17,449 nucleotides of DNA from Bacteroidales bacterium (GTDB lineage Bacteria > Bacteroidota > Bacteroidia > Bacteroidales > B18-G4): positions 1 through 17,449 of the forward strand of contig JAUXCL010000021.1 of assembly GCA_030618905.1 (NCBI GenBank), written 5' to 3'. The position numbers and the translations under genes are program-made. This document shows, one piece after another, positions 8,486-14,908 of the stretch (its first letter is position 1; each line of letters opens with the position of its first letter). Under the pieces are notes generated by a model. It ran no database searches. It was given only the letters and a program-made list of their open reading frames with translations, and was not told where the DNA came from.

Positions 8486-8528
8486 GTGGGAGTCAGGTCG
8501 TTCAGATTTGGTTCCCACTTTTGTTTTT
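8486..8528 (+). terminator. Strong intrinsic terminator of the structured RNA
   Basis: Left arm 8486-8499 pairs fully with right arm 8505-8518 (14 base pairs including several G-U pairs) around a five-base loop (GUUCA). TTTTGTTTTT follows directly at 8519-8528. The T tract is on the plus-strand side only, so this terminates plus-strand transcription and not dnaG, whose stop is at 8543-8545. In an intact group II intron this place would correspond to the region around domain IV. Confidence 0.85.
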
Positions 8529-8542
8529 ACAGGTCTGCAATT

Positions 8543-10489
8543 TTATTTGGTGATAATCCGACTCAGGCGGGCATTGATCTCCCTGCTGACATTCTTAAGT
8601 CTTTTCTGCTCTTCAAGCAGGATCAATAAGTCTTGCTCCTCCGTGCTTCCCTTAATCCGGTGCTGGTTCGTTGTGATCTGACGTTCCACTTCTTTGGCTT
8701 TTAACGCAAGCAATGAAGATTCCACACTGATTTTGAGATGTTGTTTCTCTGTTGGCACAATGATCTTATTTTTTACCCAGTTTTTACTCAATTCATAAGG
8801 GGTGCTCAGCAAGTCGACAGCAATTCTGGCGATATCAGCATTCTCATGGCTGACAAAATATTGCTCATCAGGTATAAATTCTTTTTCCAGGGCCAGTATG
8901 TACTCGTTCAATATCGTGTGGTAAACAGGGTCCTGCAGCTGGATTTCATCTTCCTTTAAGTCATTGATGATGAATTGCGCGACCTTAACTACCATGCTGA
9001 CGCGTTTTTGCGTTTCATCAATCTCTTCAAAAGCAATATCATCCGATCCGTAATTCAACAGGAGGCGAATGATATTCCTTTCCTGGTGTTCGGCAGTTTG
9101 GGGGTCCAGCTCATGTTGGGGAGGCGGTGCATATACGGGAGGTTCAGGGATATCCTTTAAGGGAGAGACCCTGCCCTTCTGTTGAAAACGCTTCCTCAGC
9201 ATTTTATTCAACTCATTCATGAGGGTCTGCTCAGGAATGTCGAGAATGGAGGAGCATTCTTTGATATAGACAGTCCGGTAAATGGCATCAGGGATCAGGG
9301 ATATGGACTCAACGATTTCCCGGATCAGGCCTGCTTTTTTAACCGGGTCATTGGCAGCTTCCTTTTTCAGTAATTGGGTTTTGAATTTGATGAAGTCATT
9401 GGCATTCCCCTCAATAAAGCTGATCACTTCATTGGACCTGTGATTCATGGCAAATGAATCCGGGTCCTCGCCTTCGGGGAATAAGACGATCTTCACATTC
9501 ATGCCTTCTTCCAGGATCAGGTCTATCCCCCTGAAAGCAGCTTTGATACCGGCCGTATCTCCATCATAAAGAATGCTTATATTGGCCGTATACCTTTTGA
9601 TCAACTTGATCTGCTCGGTGGTCAGAGAAGTACCGGAAGAAGCAACCACATTTTCAATTCCTGCCTGGTGAAGGGTGATCACATCCGTGTAACCCTCAAC
9701 AAGGTAACAATTGTCTTCCCTGATGATAGCGTTCTTGGCAAAGTAAAGGCCATAAAGGATCTGGCTCTTATTGTAGACTTCCGACTCAGGTGAATTGACG
9801 TACTTGGGTTTGTTCTCATCGGAGACCAGTATCCTTCCGCCAAATCCCAGGATCCTGCCACTGAGGTTATGTACCGGAAAAATGGCCCTGTTACGGAAAC
9901 GGTCATAGATCCTGTCCTCTTTCTCAATACTCAATCCTGTCTTAAGCAGGTATTCCTTTTTATAGCCGTTATTCTCAGCGTGCCTGGAAAAGGCATCCCA
10001 GGTTTTCAGCCCATATCCCAACTGAAACTTACGGATGGTCTCATCCCGGTATCCTCTTTCTTTTAAGTATGATAAACAAATAGCCTTACCTTCTTCATGG
10101 TCAAACAGATTGTCAGTATATGATTTCTGTGCAAAAGCATTAAGATGAAAAAGCGCTTCCCGTTCATTAAGCTGCATAAGCTCCTCGGGTGAAGGCTCCT
10201 TTTCCTCAATTTCAATATTGTATTTCCTGGCCAGGTAACGAAGTGCTTCCGGGTAAGAAAAGTGTTCATGCTCCATCAGGAAGCTAACCACATTCCCCCC
10301 TTTACCAGAGCTGAAACATTTGAAGATATTTTTAGAAGGAGAAACAAAAAATGAAGCGTTGGTTTCATTGGTAAAAGGGCTGAAACCTTTCATATTCTTC
10401 CCGCTTCTCTTCAAATTGACAAACTCGCCGATCACCTCCTCAATTCTGGAGGCTTCCATTATTTTGTCTATTGTTTCGCGTGGAATCAT
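8543..10489 (-). CDS. dnaG: DNA primase
   Basis: DnaG makes the RNA primers for replication at the fork. The 648-residue protein has the usual order: an N-terminal CHC2-type region (about residues 1-95), the primase core with GYGLKTW and the NSPESEVYNKSQILYGL block (about 232-248), the TOPRIM domain, and a C-terminal helicase-binding region. In TOPRIM, Glu265 in VEGYTD and Asp309/Asp311 in YDGDTAG are the metal-binding acids, and all are intact. Unusually, the zinc-finger positions read Ser37-Pro-Phe-Thr40 and Cys58-Phe-Ser-Ser61, where a classical DnaG has C-x2-H and C-x2-C, so three of four ligands are replaced. The start ATG at 10489 is supported by the conserved N-terminal MIPRETIDKIMEASRIEEVI. 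A TTTATTTG sequence (10504-10511, minus strand) just upstream resembles a -7 element. Confidence 0.97.
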   Translation of the reverse strand: MIPRETIDKIMEASRIEEVIGEFVNLKRSGKNMKGFSPFTNETNASFFVSPSKNIFKCFSSGKGGNVVSFLMEHEHFSYPEALRYLARKYNIEIEEKEPSPEELMQLNEREALFHLNAFAQKSYTDNLFDHEEGKAICLSYLKERGYRDETIRKFQLGYGLKTWDAFSRHAENNGYKKEYLLKTGLSIEKEDRIYDRFRNRAIFPVHNLSGRILGFGGRILVSDENKPKYVNSPESEVYNKSQILYGLYFAKNAIIREDNCYLVEGYTDVITLHQAGIENVVASSGTSLTTEQIKLIKRYTANISILYDGDTAGIKAAFRGIDLILEEGMNVKIVLFPEGEDPDSFAMNHRSNEVISFIEGNANDFIKFKTQLLKKEAANDPVKKAGLIREIVESISLIPDAIYRTVYIKECSSILDIPEQTLMNELNKMLRKRFQQKGRVSPLKDIPEPPVYAPPPQHELDPQTAEHQERNIIRLLLNYGSDDIAFEEIDETQKRVSMVVKVAQFIINDLKEDEIQLQDPVYHTILNEYILALEKEFIPDEQYFVSHENADIARIAVDLLSTPYELSKNWVKNKIIVPTEKQHLKISVESSLLALKAKEVERQITTNQHRIKGSTEEQDLLILLEEQKRLKNVSREINARLSRIITK

Positions 10490-10582
10490 ACGCTATAAAA
10501 GTACAAATAAAAGGGTATATTATGCTTAAGAATTGACCAATTCATTGGAAATTGACCAATTCACCAATCTGCATCAATTGAC

Positions 10583-10607
10583 CCTGCCTTTACTTCGTTT
10601 CGGCAGG
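10583..10607. repeat. Hairpin in the left arm of the inverted-repeat element
   Basis: CCTGCC (10583-10588) pairs with GGCAGG (10602-10607) around a 13-base pyrimidine-rich loop. It is the counterpart of the stronger hairpin at 10752-10775 in the right arm. Confidence 0.5.
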
Positions 10608-10751
10608 CAAGCAAATAAGCTCCAAATATCAATGATCGAATGATAAATTTTCAAACTTTTGATCACCATTATATTTCTTTGAAAATTGAGATCTGAACAT
10701 TGATGATTGTAATTTATTTGGTCAATTGGTATAATTGGTCAATTGGTCAAT

Positions 10752-10775
10752 TGCCTGCCGGTAGGCCGGCAGGCA
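10752..10775. repeat. REP-like GC-rich perfect hairpin
   Basis: A ten-base-pair perfect stem (10752-10761 with 10766-10775) with a four-base TAGG loop, much more GC-rich than the surrounding AT-rich element. It lies 16 bases beyond the tadA stop (minus strand), so it could also stabilise or end the tadA transcript, although no T tract follows in that direction. Confidence 0.65.
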
Positions 10776-10791
10776 GGGTCAATTCTTAAGT

Positions 10792-11238
10792 TTATCTCTT
10801 CTCCTTAAAGAACTCCTTTAACAGTCCTCCACATTCTTCCGCCAACACTCCTGCAACAACCTCTGTCTTAGGATGCAGCATATTGGGGACTATACCGGTG
10901 AATCCTCTCTTTTCATCATCAGCACCGTAAACGATACGGCCGATCTGTGACCAGAAAGAAGCCCCTGCGCACATTGGACAAGGTTCAAGGCTCACATACA
11001 GGGTGCAATCATTCAGGTATTTGGCGCCCAGATGATGGGTTGCGGCGGTAAAGGCCTGCATTTCGGCATGGGCAGTAACATCATTCAGTGTTTCCGTCAG
11101 GTTATATGTACGGGCAATAATTGCATTGTTGCAGACAATGACGGCACCTATGGGAACCTCATCCCGCTCCATGGCCTTGTGTGCTTCTTTCAGGGCCTCT
11201 TTCATAAAAAACTCATCTGTATATTCAATTACGGCCAT
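10792..11238 (-). CDS. tadA: tRNA-specific adenosine deaminase
   Basis: TadA deaminates the wobble adenosine 34 of tRNA-Arg(ACG) to inosine. The 148-residue protein is of normal length and carries the complete cytidine-deaminase-fold zinc site: His57 and catalytic Glu59 in HAEMQ, and Cys87 and Cys90 in PCPMC. The surrounding SLEPCPMCAGA and RIVYGADDEKRG segments are typical of TadA rather than free-base deaminases; guanine deaminase is the main alternative and fits less well. The ATG at 11238 lies 14 bases inside the end of the upstream symporter gene (stop at 11225-11227), so translation of the two is probably coupled. Confidence 0.93.
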   Translation of the reverse strand: MAVIEYTDEFFMKEALKEAHKAMERDEVPIGAVIVCNNAIIARTYNLTETLNDVTAHAEMQAFTAATHHLGAKYLNDCTLYVSLEPCPMCAGASFWSQIGRIVYGADDEKRGFTGIVPNMLHPKTEVVAGVLAEECGGLLKEFFKEKR

Positions 11239-12664
11239 ACTTAACTTTTTTTAACTGTTTTTTCCGGATCCACATACCTGTCAACAGTGTGGTCAAGGAT
11301 ACACAAAATGCCGGTACAAATGAGGCTTTGGGTTCAAAGATCTCCGGGTTGAAGATCCCCAGGAGGAAAAAGGCCAGGTTGGCAGTAAAACCCGATAAGA
11401 TGCTGACAATCGCTATTTTCCTGTATTCAAAAGCGTTTTTGTTTAATAATGCCAGGAAGGTTACCGGTACAAAAATGACAATCGTGGCCAATCCCACAAC
11501 CATCAGGTCGACAATCCTGGGAAACACCAGGGCCATAAAAAGGGCAATGAAGCCGAAAATGAAAGCAGTAATTCTTATCCTGGCATGCATCTTTTTGGCA
11601 TTTGTCAGTGCTTTCTTTTTCCAACCTATAAAGTCCCGGATGGCCGAGATGGAGATCAGGTTCAGGAAGCTGTCGCCCGACGACATGAGAGCTGACAATA
11701 AGCCAACCACGGCAAATCCAAGCACAAACTGATTGCAATGGTTATCCAGGAAAAAGTAAGCCACGTATCTGGGTTCAACGCTTTCGGTATGGACTAATCT
11801 TAATGCCATCCCGACCAAAGGAAAAATAATATAAAAGGGCAGCATGCCCAGGCCAGAGATGATACTGACCCTACGTGCCACTTTTTCACTTCGGGCAGCC
11901 AGCAAGCGTTGCCAGATGTCCATCCTGACAATCACCGAAGGGGCAAGGAACAAAGGCAGCCCGACAAGGAACAGAATCCCGTAATAAGTTCCATCCATGA
12001 AGTTTGCAGGCAATTCGGAAAGCCTGATGAGGTTTTCAGTATCAGCCAATACCCCCGGGATAAAAATGAGGAAGATCATGATGATGATCACGATAAATTG
12101 TATGGTGTCAGTAATGATCACCCCGGATAATCCGGCCAAAGCAGTGTAGGCAATCACCACCAGGCAGGAGATGATCGCTGCTTCAATATACCCGATATCA
12201 AATGCAAATTTCAGCAATGATGCCATCCCCACAAACTGGGCGGCCAGCAGGAAGAAGAAAATAAAAATATTGACCCCGCTTACGGTAGCGGAGAACCACT
12301 TTGAAAAAGTTTTTTCATTTTCAATGATGAAATGCCTGTTCAGAAATTCCGGGAAAGAATAAATATTTTTCGTTTTTCCTATGCGATGGATACTGCCCGC
12401 ATATCTGGATATAATAAAAAATCCTATTACATAAGCTACACCTATGCCAACGGCTGCAAAACCGGATTCATATCCCATGGCCATCAGGCCAATGGATGTG
12501 CCTCCCCCAACGAAGGTAGCCAGCGTGGTAAATACCAGGGGCAATGTCCTGGTATTGCGGCTGTTAACCAGATAATTATCAAGATCGCCCACCTTCACAT
12601 GGCGGAAGGCAAACCAGGCAATAATGACCAGGTAAATGACTATCCAGAAAACGAACCAGTTCAT
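11225..12664 (-). CDS. Sodium:solute symporter family transporter
   Basis: A 479-residue inner-membrane protein with about 13 hydrophobic helices, the size and pattern of the SSS family (LeuT fold), which imports small solutes with sodium. An early FVGGGTSIGLMAMGYESGF segment corresponds to the helix 1-2 region, and SSGDSFLNLISISAIRD (about residue 330) matches the family's conserved SSxDSxLN motif. The substrate cannot be predicted from the sequence. It runs into tadA with a 14-base overlap. Upstream is a 160-base gap to the guanylyltransferase gene that contains a hairpin, so a separate promoter is possible. Confidence 0.88.
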   Translation of the reverse strand: MNWFVFWIVIYLVIIAWFAFRHVKVGDLDNYLVNSRNTRTLPLVFTTLATFVGGGTSIGLMAMGYESGFAAVGIGVAYVIGFFIISRYAGSIHRIGKTKNIYSFPEFLNRHFIIENEKTFSKWFSATVSGVNIFIFFFLLAAQFVGMASLLKFAFDIGYIEAAIISCLVVIAYTALAGLSGVIITDTIQFIVIIIMIFLIFIPGVLADTENLIRLSELPANFMDGTYYGILFLVGLPLFLAPSVIVRMDIWQRLLAARSEKVARRVSIISGLGMLPFYIIFPLVGMALRLVHTESVEPRYVAYFFLDNHCNQFVLGFAVVGLLSALMSSGDSFLNLISISAIRDFIGWKKKALTNAKKMHARIRITAFIFGFIALFMALVFPRIVDLMVVGLATIVIFVPVTFLALLNKNAFEYRKIAIVSILSGFTANLAFFLLGIFNPEIFEPKASFVPAFCVSLTTLLTGMWIRKKQLKKVKYGRN

Positions 12665-12742
12665 AGCAAATCATGTTTTATGAAAAAAAGTGTCATAAAA
12701 AAGGGAACGTTTGCAAGAAAATGAGATTAATTGATATAGTGT

Positions 12743-12768
12743 CCGGGTATTTTCTTTGAAGAACCCGG
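12743..12768 (-). terminator. Hairpin downstream of the guanylyltransferase gene
   Basis: CCGGGT (12743-12748) pairs with ACCCGG (12763-12768), and the stem continues inward as TTTTC/GAAGA after one bulged A, with a TTT loop. It lies about 60 bases beyond the guanylyltransferase stop and about 80 bases before the symporter start. No T run follows in the minus direction, so it may be a weak terminator, a pause or a transcript stabiliser rather than a classical intrinsic terminator. Confidence 0.4.
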
Positions 12769-12824
12769 GTGCTAATAATAATCGCGGTGATGAAAATTCT
12801 TATCGCTAAGCTTTACTACACTAT

Positions 12825-13922
12825 CTACACGTACTTTTCACCTTTTTCTATTTTTACATCACTGACGATCTGGCGGATGCTCTGTTCATCCGCCTTTTTA
12901 CATACCAGCAGTATCCCTTCTTCTTCGACCAGTATATAATCTTTTAGACCATGCATGACCACAAGCTTGTCTTTGGGTACATTCACAATGCAATTTTCAG
13001 AATCATAGAGCATCACATTTTTACCCATCACGGCGTTTCCCTTATCATCTTTATTGCGAATATCATATAAAGAACCCCAGGTCCCCAGATCGGACCATCC
13101 ATAATCAGAGATCCGCACAAATACATTTTCTGCTTTCTCCATCACACCATAGTCAATGGAAACATTCCTGCAAACAGTATAGGTGTCCTTGATAAATTGA
13201 TCTTCCTGCTCTGTATTGTAAACAGAAATCCCTTCTTTAAACAAGTTGTCGACTTCCGGAAGATGATTTTCAAAAGCCTTGATAATGCTTTTCAGGGACC
13301 AGATAAATATGCCTGAATTCCACAGGAAATCGCCACTTTGCAGAAATGTTTTGGCCAGTTCCAGGTTTGGTTTTTCGGTAAATGTCTTGACCTTCCTGAT
13401 CTGGTCATCATCAAGATATACCGGATTTTCCTCAAACTGAATATAGCCATAACCCGTATCGGGACGGCTGGGTTTGATGCCCATGGTCATTAACCAGTCA
13501 TTTTCGGATGCTGCCTGCATTGAAGAAAGGGCATTTTCGACAAATTCAGTTTCATTGAGAATAATATGGTCGGAGGGGGCTACAAGAATTGTTGCATCCG
13601 GGGATTTCTGCTGAATTTTATAATTGGCATAGGCAATGCAGGGTGCGGTATTGCGGCGCATGGGTTCACACAAAACCTGTTCTTCGGAAATATCGTCCAG
13701 CTGATTCATAACCAGCTCTTTATAAATTGAGTTGGTGACAATGTAGATGTTTTGAGCTGGGCAAATCTTTTTCAAGCGTTCAAAAGTTTGCTGAATCAAG
13801 GTATTGCCTGTACCCAGAATATCAATAAACTGCTTCGGATGAGAAATGCGGCTCATGGGCCAGAATCTCGAGCCAATCCCACCAGCCATAATTACACAGA
13901 AATAGTTTTCTTTCGCCTGCAT
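12825..13922 (-). CDS. manC: Mannose-1-phosphate guanylyltransferase
   Basis: Makes GDP-mannose from GTP and mannose-1-phosphate, feeding GDP-fucose and mannosylated surface glycans. The 365-residue protein has the nucleotidyltransferase signature GGIGSRFWPMS (about residues 14-24) with the conserved Lys in HPKQF (30-32). It also has the EPMRRNTAPCIAYA block (86-99), the metal-site VAPSDHI (114-120), and FTEKPNL plus DFLWNSGIFIW (about 182-210), which are characteristic of GDP-mannose pyrophosphorylases. It lacks the C-terminal phosphomannose isomerase domain found in the bifunctional type, in keeping with its length. The ATG at 13922 gives MQAKENYFCVIMAGG. It lies 37 bases after the SprT-like gene and is probably cotranscribed with it. 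Confidence 0.92.
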   Translation of the reverse strand: MQAKENYFCVIMAGGIGSRFWPMSRISHPKQFIDILGTGNTLIQQTFERLKKICPAQNIYIVTNSIYKELVMNQLDDISEEQVLCEPMRRNTAPCIAYANYKIQQKSPDATILVAPSDHIILNETEFVENALSSMQAASENDWLMTMGIKPSRPDTGYGYIQFEENPVYLDDDQIRKVKTFTEKPNLELAKTFLQSGDFLWNSGIFIWSLKSIIKAFENHLPEVDNLFKEGISVYNTEQEDQFIKDTYTVCRNVSIDYGVMEKAENVFVRISDYGWSDLGTWGSLYDIRNKDDKGNAVMGKNVMLYDSENCIVNVPKDKLVVMHGLKDYILVEEEGILLVCKKADEQSIRQIVSDVKIEKGEKYV

Positions 13923-13959
13923 AGTCGTTCTTTTTTTATAAATATACAGTTTTTATACT

Positions 13960-14571
13960 TTACAAATCATTTTCCAATACTACACTGGTCATTGGGTGGA
14001 CCAGGTAGATTCTGTTATTGTCCAATCGTAAGCAGCGATATCGCTTTCTGCCTTTTTCAAGCTTTTTGAATTTCTTGCCATTATGAATGCTAAAAACAGC
14101 TTCTGCAGGCAGTTCCTCAAGTGTTAAGCCCTGATGTTTATCATGCTTTCGCAGGGCTTTGGCAAGGTTAACATCTGCTCCTGAAGAAGCAAGTGGTTTG
14201 CGGGCATATTTCAGTAAAGCAGATTCCACATCTCCGGGAAATAATCCCTGGTTTAAAAAAGCACCCAGGAGCGAGCTAAATTCTTTTTTCCATTCTTTAC
14301 CATGTGGTTTAACCCTGTGGCTGTATTCATGCCAGACAAGCACATGTGCAATCTCATGAACCAGTGTAATCAGAAAAGCAAAGGGGTTGAGATCATGGTT
14401 AATGGTAATCTTGTGGATCCGGCTATCTGCGGGTGGTCTGAAATCACCCAGTTTGCTCACCCTGCTTTTGGTAACATGCAGGTGAATCCTGTATGTTTTC
14501 AAGTATTCGATGATCTTGTCTTCTGTACCCTCAGGCAAATATTTTTGCAATACCTGCTTATACTGTTCCAT
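13960..14571 (-). CDS. SprT-like zinc metalloprotease-fold protein
   Basis: A 203-residue protein with the SprT-like zincin core: His72-Glu73-x2-His76 in VHEIAHVL, and a third ligand His90 in KPHGKEW, the arrangement shared with SprT and the eukaryotic SPRTN/Spartan domain. Upstream, PPADSRIHKITINHDL matches the strand preceding the active helix in this family. The C-terminal part has only one Cys (RYRCLRL), so the CxxC zinc ribbon of some SprT proteins is absent. Its role in Bacteroidota is not established; processing of DNA-bound proteins is a possibility by analogy with SPRTN. The ATG at 14571 overlaps the end of the small lipoprotein gene by 14 bases, suggesting coupled translation. Confidence 0.88.
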   Translation of the reverse strand: MEQYKQVLQKYLPEGTEDKIIEYLKTYRIHLHVTKSRVSKLGDFRPPADSRIHKITINHDLNPFAFLITLVHEIAHVLVWHEYSHRVKPHGKEWKKEFSSLLGAFLNQGLFPGDVESALLKYARKPLASSGADVNLAKALRKHDKHQGLTLEELPAEAVFSIHNGKKFKKLEKGRKRYRCLRLDNNRIYLVHPMTSVVLENDL

Positions 14572-14752
14572 CAGCTTTCATTTGAAGGGTAGCGGGAGGA
14601 TGCAATTGGCTCCACTTGGGGCAATTACTACAATTCTTAGACTTTTTCCTTTTCCGGTATGGATAGCGGGATGATGCACAGCTTTCAAACAGGAATAGTG
14701 CAATCAGTAAAAAGCAAGATAGAAGACAGATATGTTTCAGCTTTTTGTTCAT
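14558..14752 (-). CDS. Small lipoprotein, 64 residues
   Basis: A short gene inside a longer open frame; the ATG at 14752 is followed at once by a basic and very hydrophobic signal (MNKKLKHICLLSCFLLIALF) and a lipobox ending FESC with Cys25 as the likely acylation site. The mature part is tiny, with a basic run (RKRKKSK) followed by CSNCPKW and a Pro-rich tail. A basic stretch before a CxxCPxW motif is a pattern I associate with small Bacteroidota lipoproteins of unknown function. Its stop codon falls inside the SprT-like gene start region with a 14-base overlap, which argues for a real translated gene. The part of the open frame upstream of the ATG runs antisense through the MlaE-type gene and is not considered coding. 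Confidence 0.7.
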   Translation of the reverse strand: MNKKLKHICLLSCFLLIALFLFESCASSRYPYRKRKKSKNCSNCPKWSQLHPPATLQMKADGTV

Positions 14753-14834
14753 ATTACAGCAGGTGCACCGATAAGAAAATAACTCAGGATTGGCTATAAT
14801 ATTATCTGGTAAAAGTAATGAAAAATACCCTGGT

Positions 14835-14858
14835 CCTGAATAAATCAATTTATTCAGG
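14835..14858. promoter_or_regulatory. Perfect palindrome in a divergent promoter region
   Basis: CCTGAATAAA (14835-14844) and TTTATTCAGG (14849-14858) form a ten-base-pair dyad around TCAA. It lies between the divergent small lipoprotein gene (start 14752) and the MlaE-type permease gene (start 14909), about 50 bases before the latter. It could be a regulator binding site or an RNA hairpin in a leader. No T tract follows. Confidence 0.4.
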
Positions 14859-14908
14859 CCTGATTTTATAAATATGGTTAAATTAGCAAAAGGATTCAAT
14901 ACATCGTA

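Larger units (their letters stand above)
8166..8528 (+). ncRNA. Group II intron-like structured RNA, domains I-III only
   Basis: This non-coding stretch is full of short perfect hairpins with stable tetraloops: GCUC-AAGU-GAGC (8228-8239), a UUCG loop (8259-8266), ACC-GAAA-GGU (8301-8310), GUCC-GAAA-GGAC (8358-8369), GGCA-UCGA-UGCC (8382-8393), GCUUC-UUAG-GAAGC (8403-8416) and GCAC-UCCG-GUGC (8464-8475). Several blocks match, in the same order, my recollection of domains I and II of group II introns such as Ll.LtrB: GGCACGACAGAGUCAAAU (8264-8281), GAAAGGUAA (8304-8312), CGAUGCCGAGA (8387-8397) and AAGUGUUA (8425-8432). No reverse-transcriptase ORF and no domain V (the conserved catalytic hairpin) or domain VI lies before dnaG, and the 5' end lacks a clean GUGYG start. 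It is therefore either a truncated intron or an intron-derived RNA. RNase P RNA and tmRNA were considered and did not fit. Its boundaries are approximate. Confidence 0.7.
10525..10790. repeat. 266-bp imperfect inverted-repeat (MITE-like) element
   Basis: This element fills almost the whole gap between dnaG and tadA. Its ends are perfect 14-base inverted repeats: CTTAAGAATTGACC (10525-10538) and GGTCAATTCTTAAG (10777-10790). The arms continue to match imperfectly toward the centre: CAAATAA (10612-10618) against TTATTTG (10714-10720), and AATTTTCAAA (10646-10655) against TTTGAAAATT (10678-10687). Both arms also contain a module that reads AATTGACCCTGCC, then a hairpin, then CGGCAGGC. The sequence TTGACCAATT or its complement recurs many times. 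If the element proper starts at GAATTGACC, each end is flanked by TTAA. It has no ORF of its own. It may be a non-autonomous mobile element or a folded intergenic repeat. Confidence 0.65.

Noticed and set aside
8166..8528. RNase P RNA, tmRNA or 6S RNA as the identity of the structured RNA
   Set aside because: The RNase P core (GAGGAAAGUCCGG and ACAGAANCCGG blocks) is absent, there is no tmRNA alanine-acceptor end or tag frame, and 6S RNA is shorter and forms one long bubble hairpin.
8165..8681. Open frames 8165-8425 and 8427-8681 on the plus strand as protein genes
   Set aside because: They coincide with the hairpin-rich RNA and with the antisense of dnaG, and the translations are basic and repetitive with no recognisable domain.
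11289..12724. Plus-strand open frames opposite the symporter (147 and 130 residues)
   Set aside because: The minus-strand product is a convincing 13-helix transporter; the opposite frames have no signal peptide, domain or start context.
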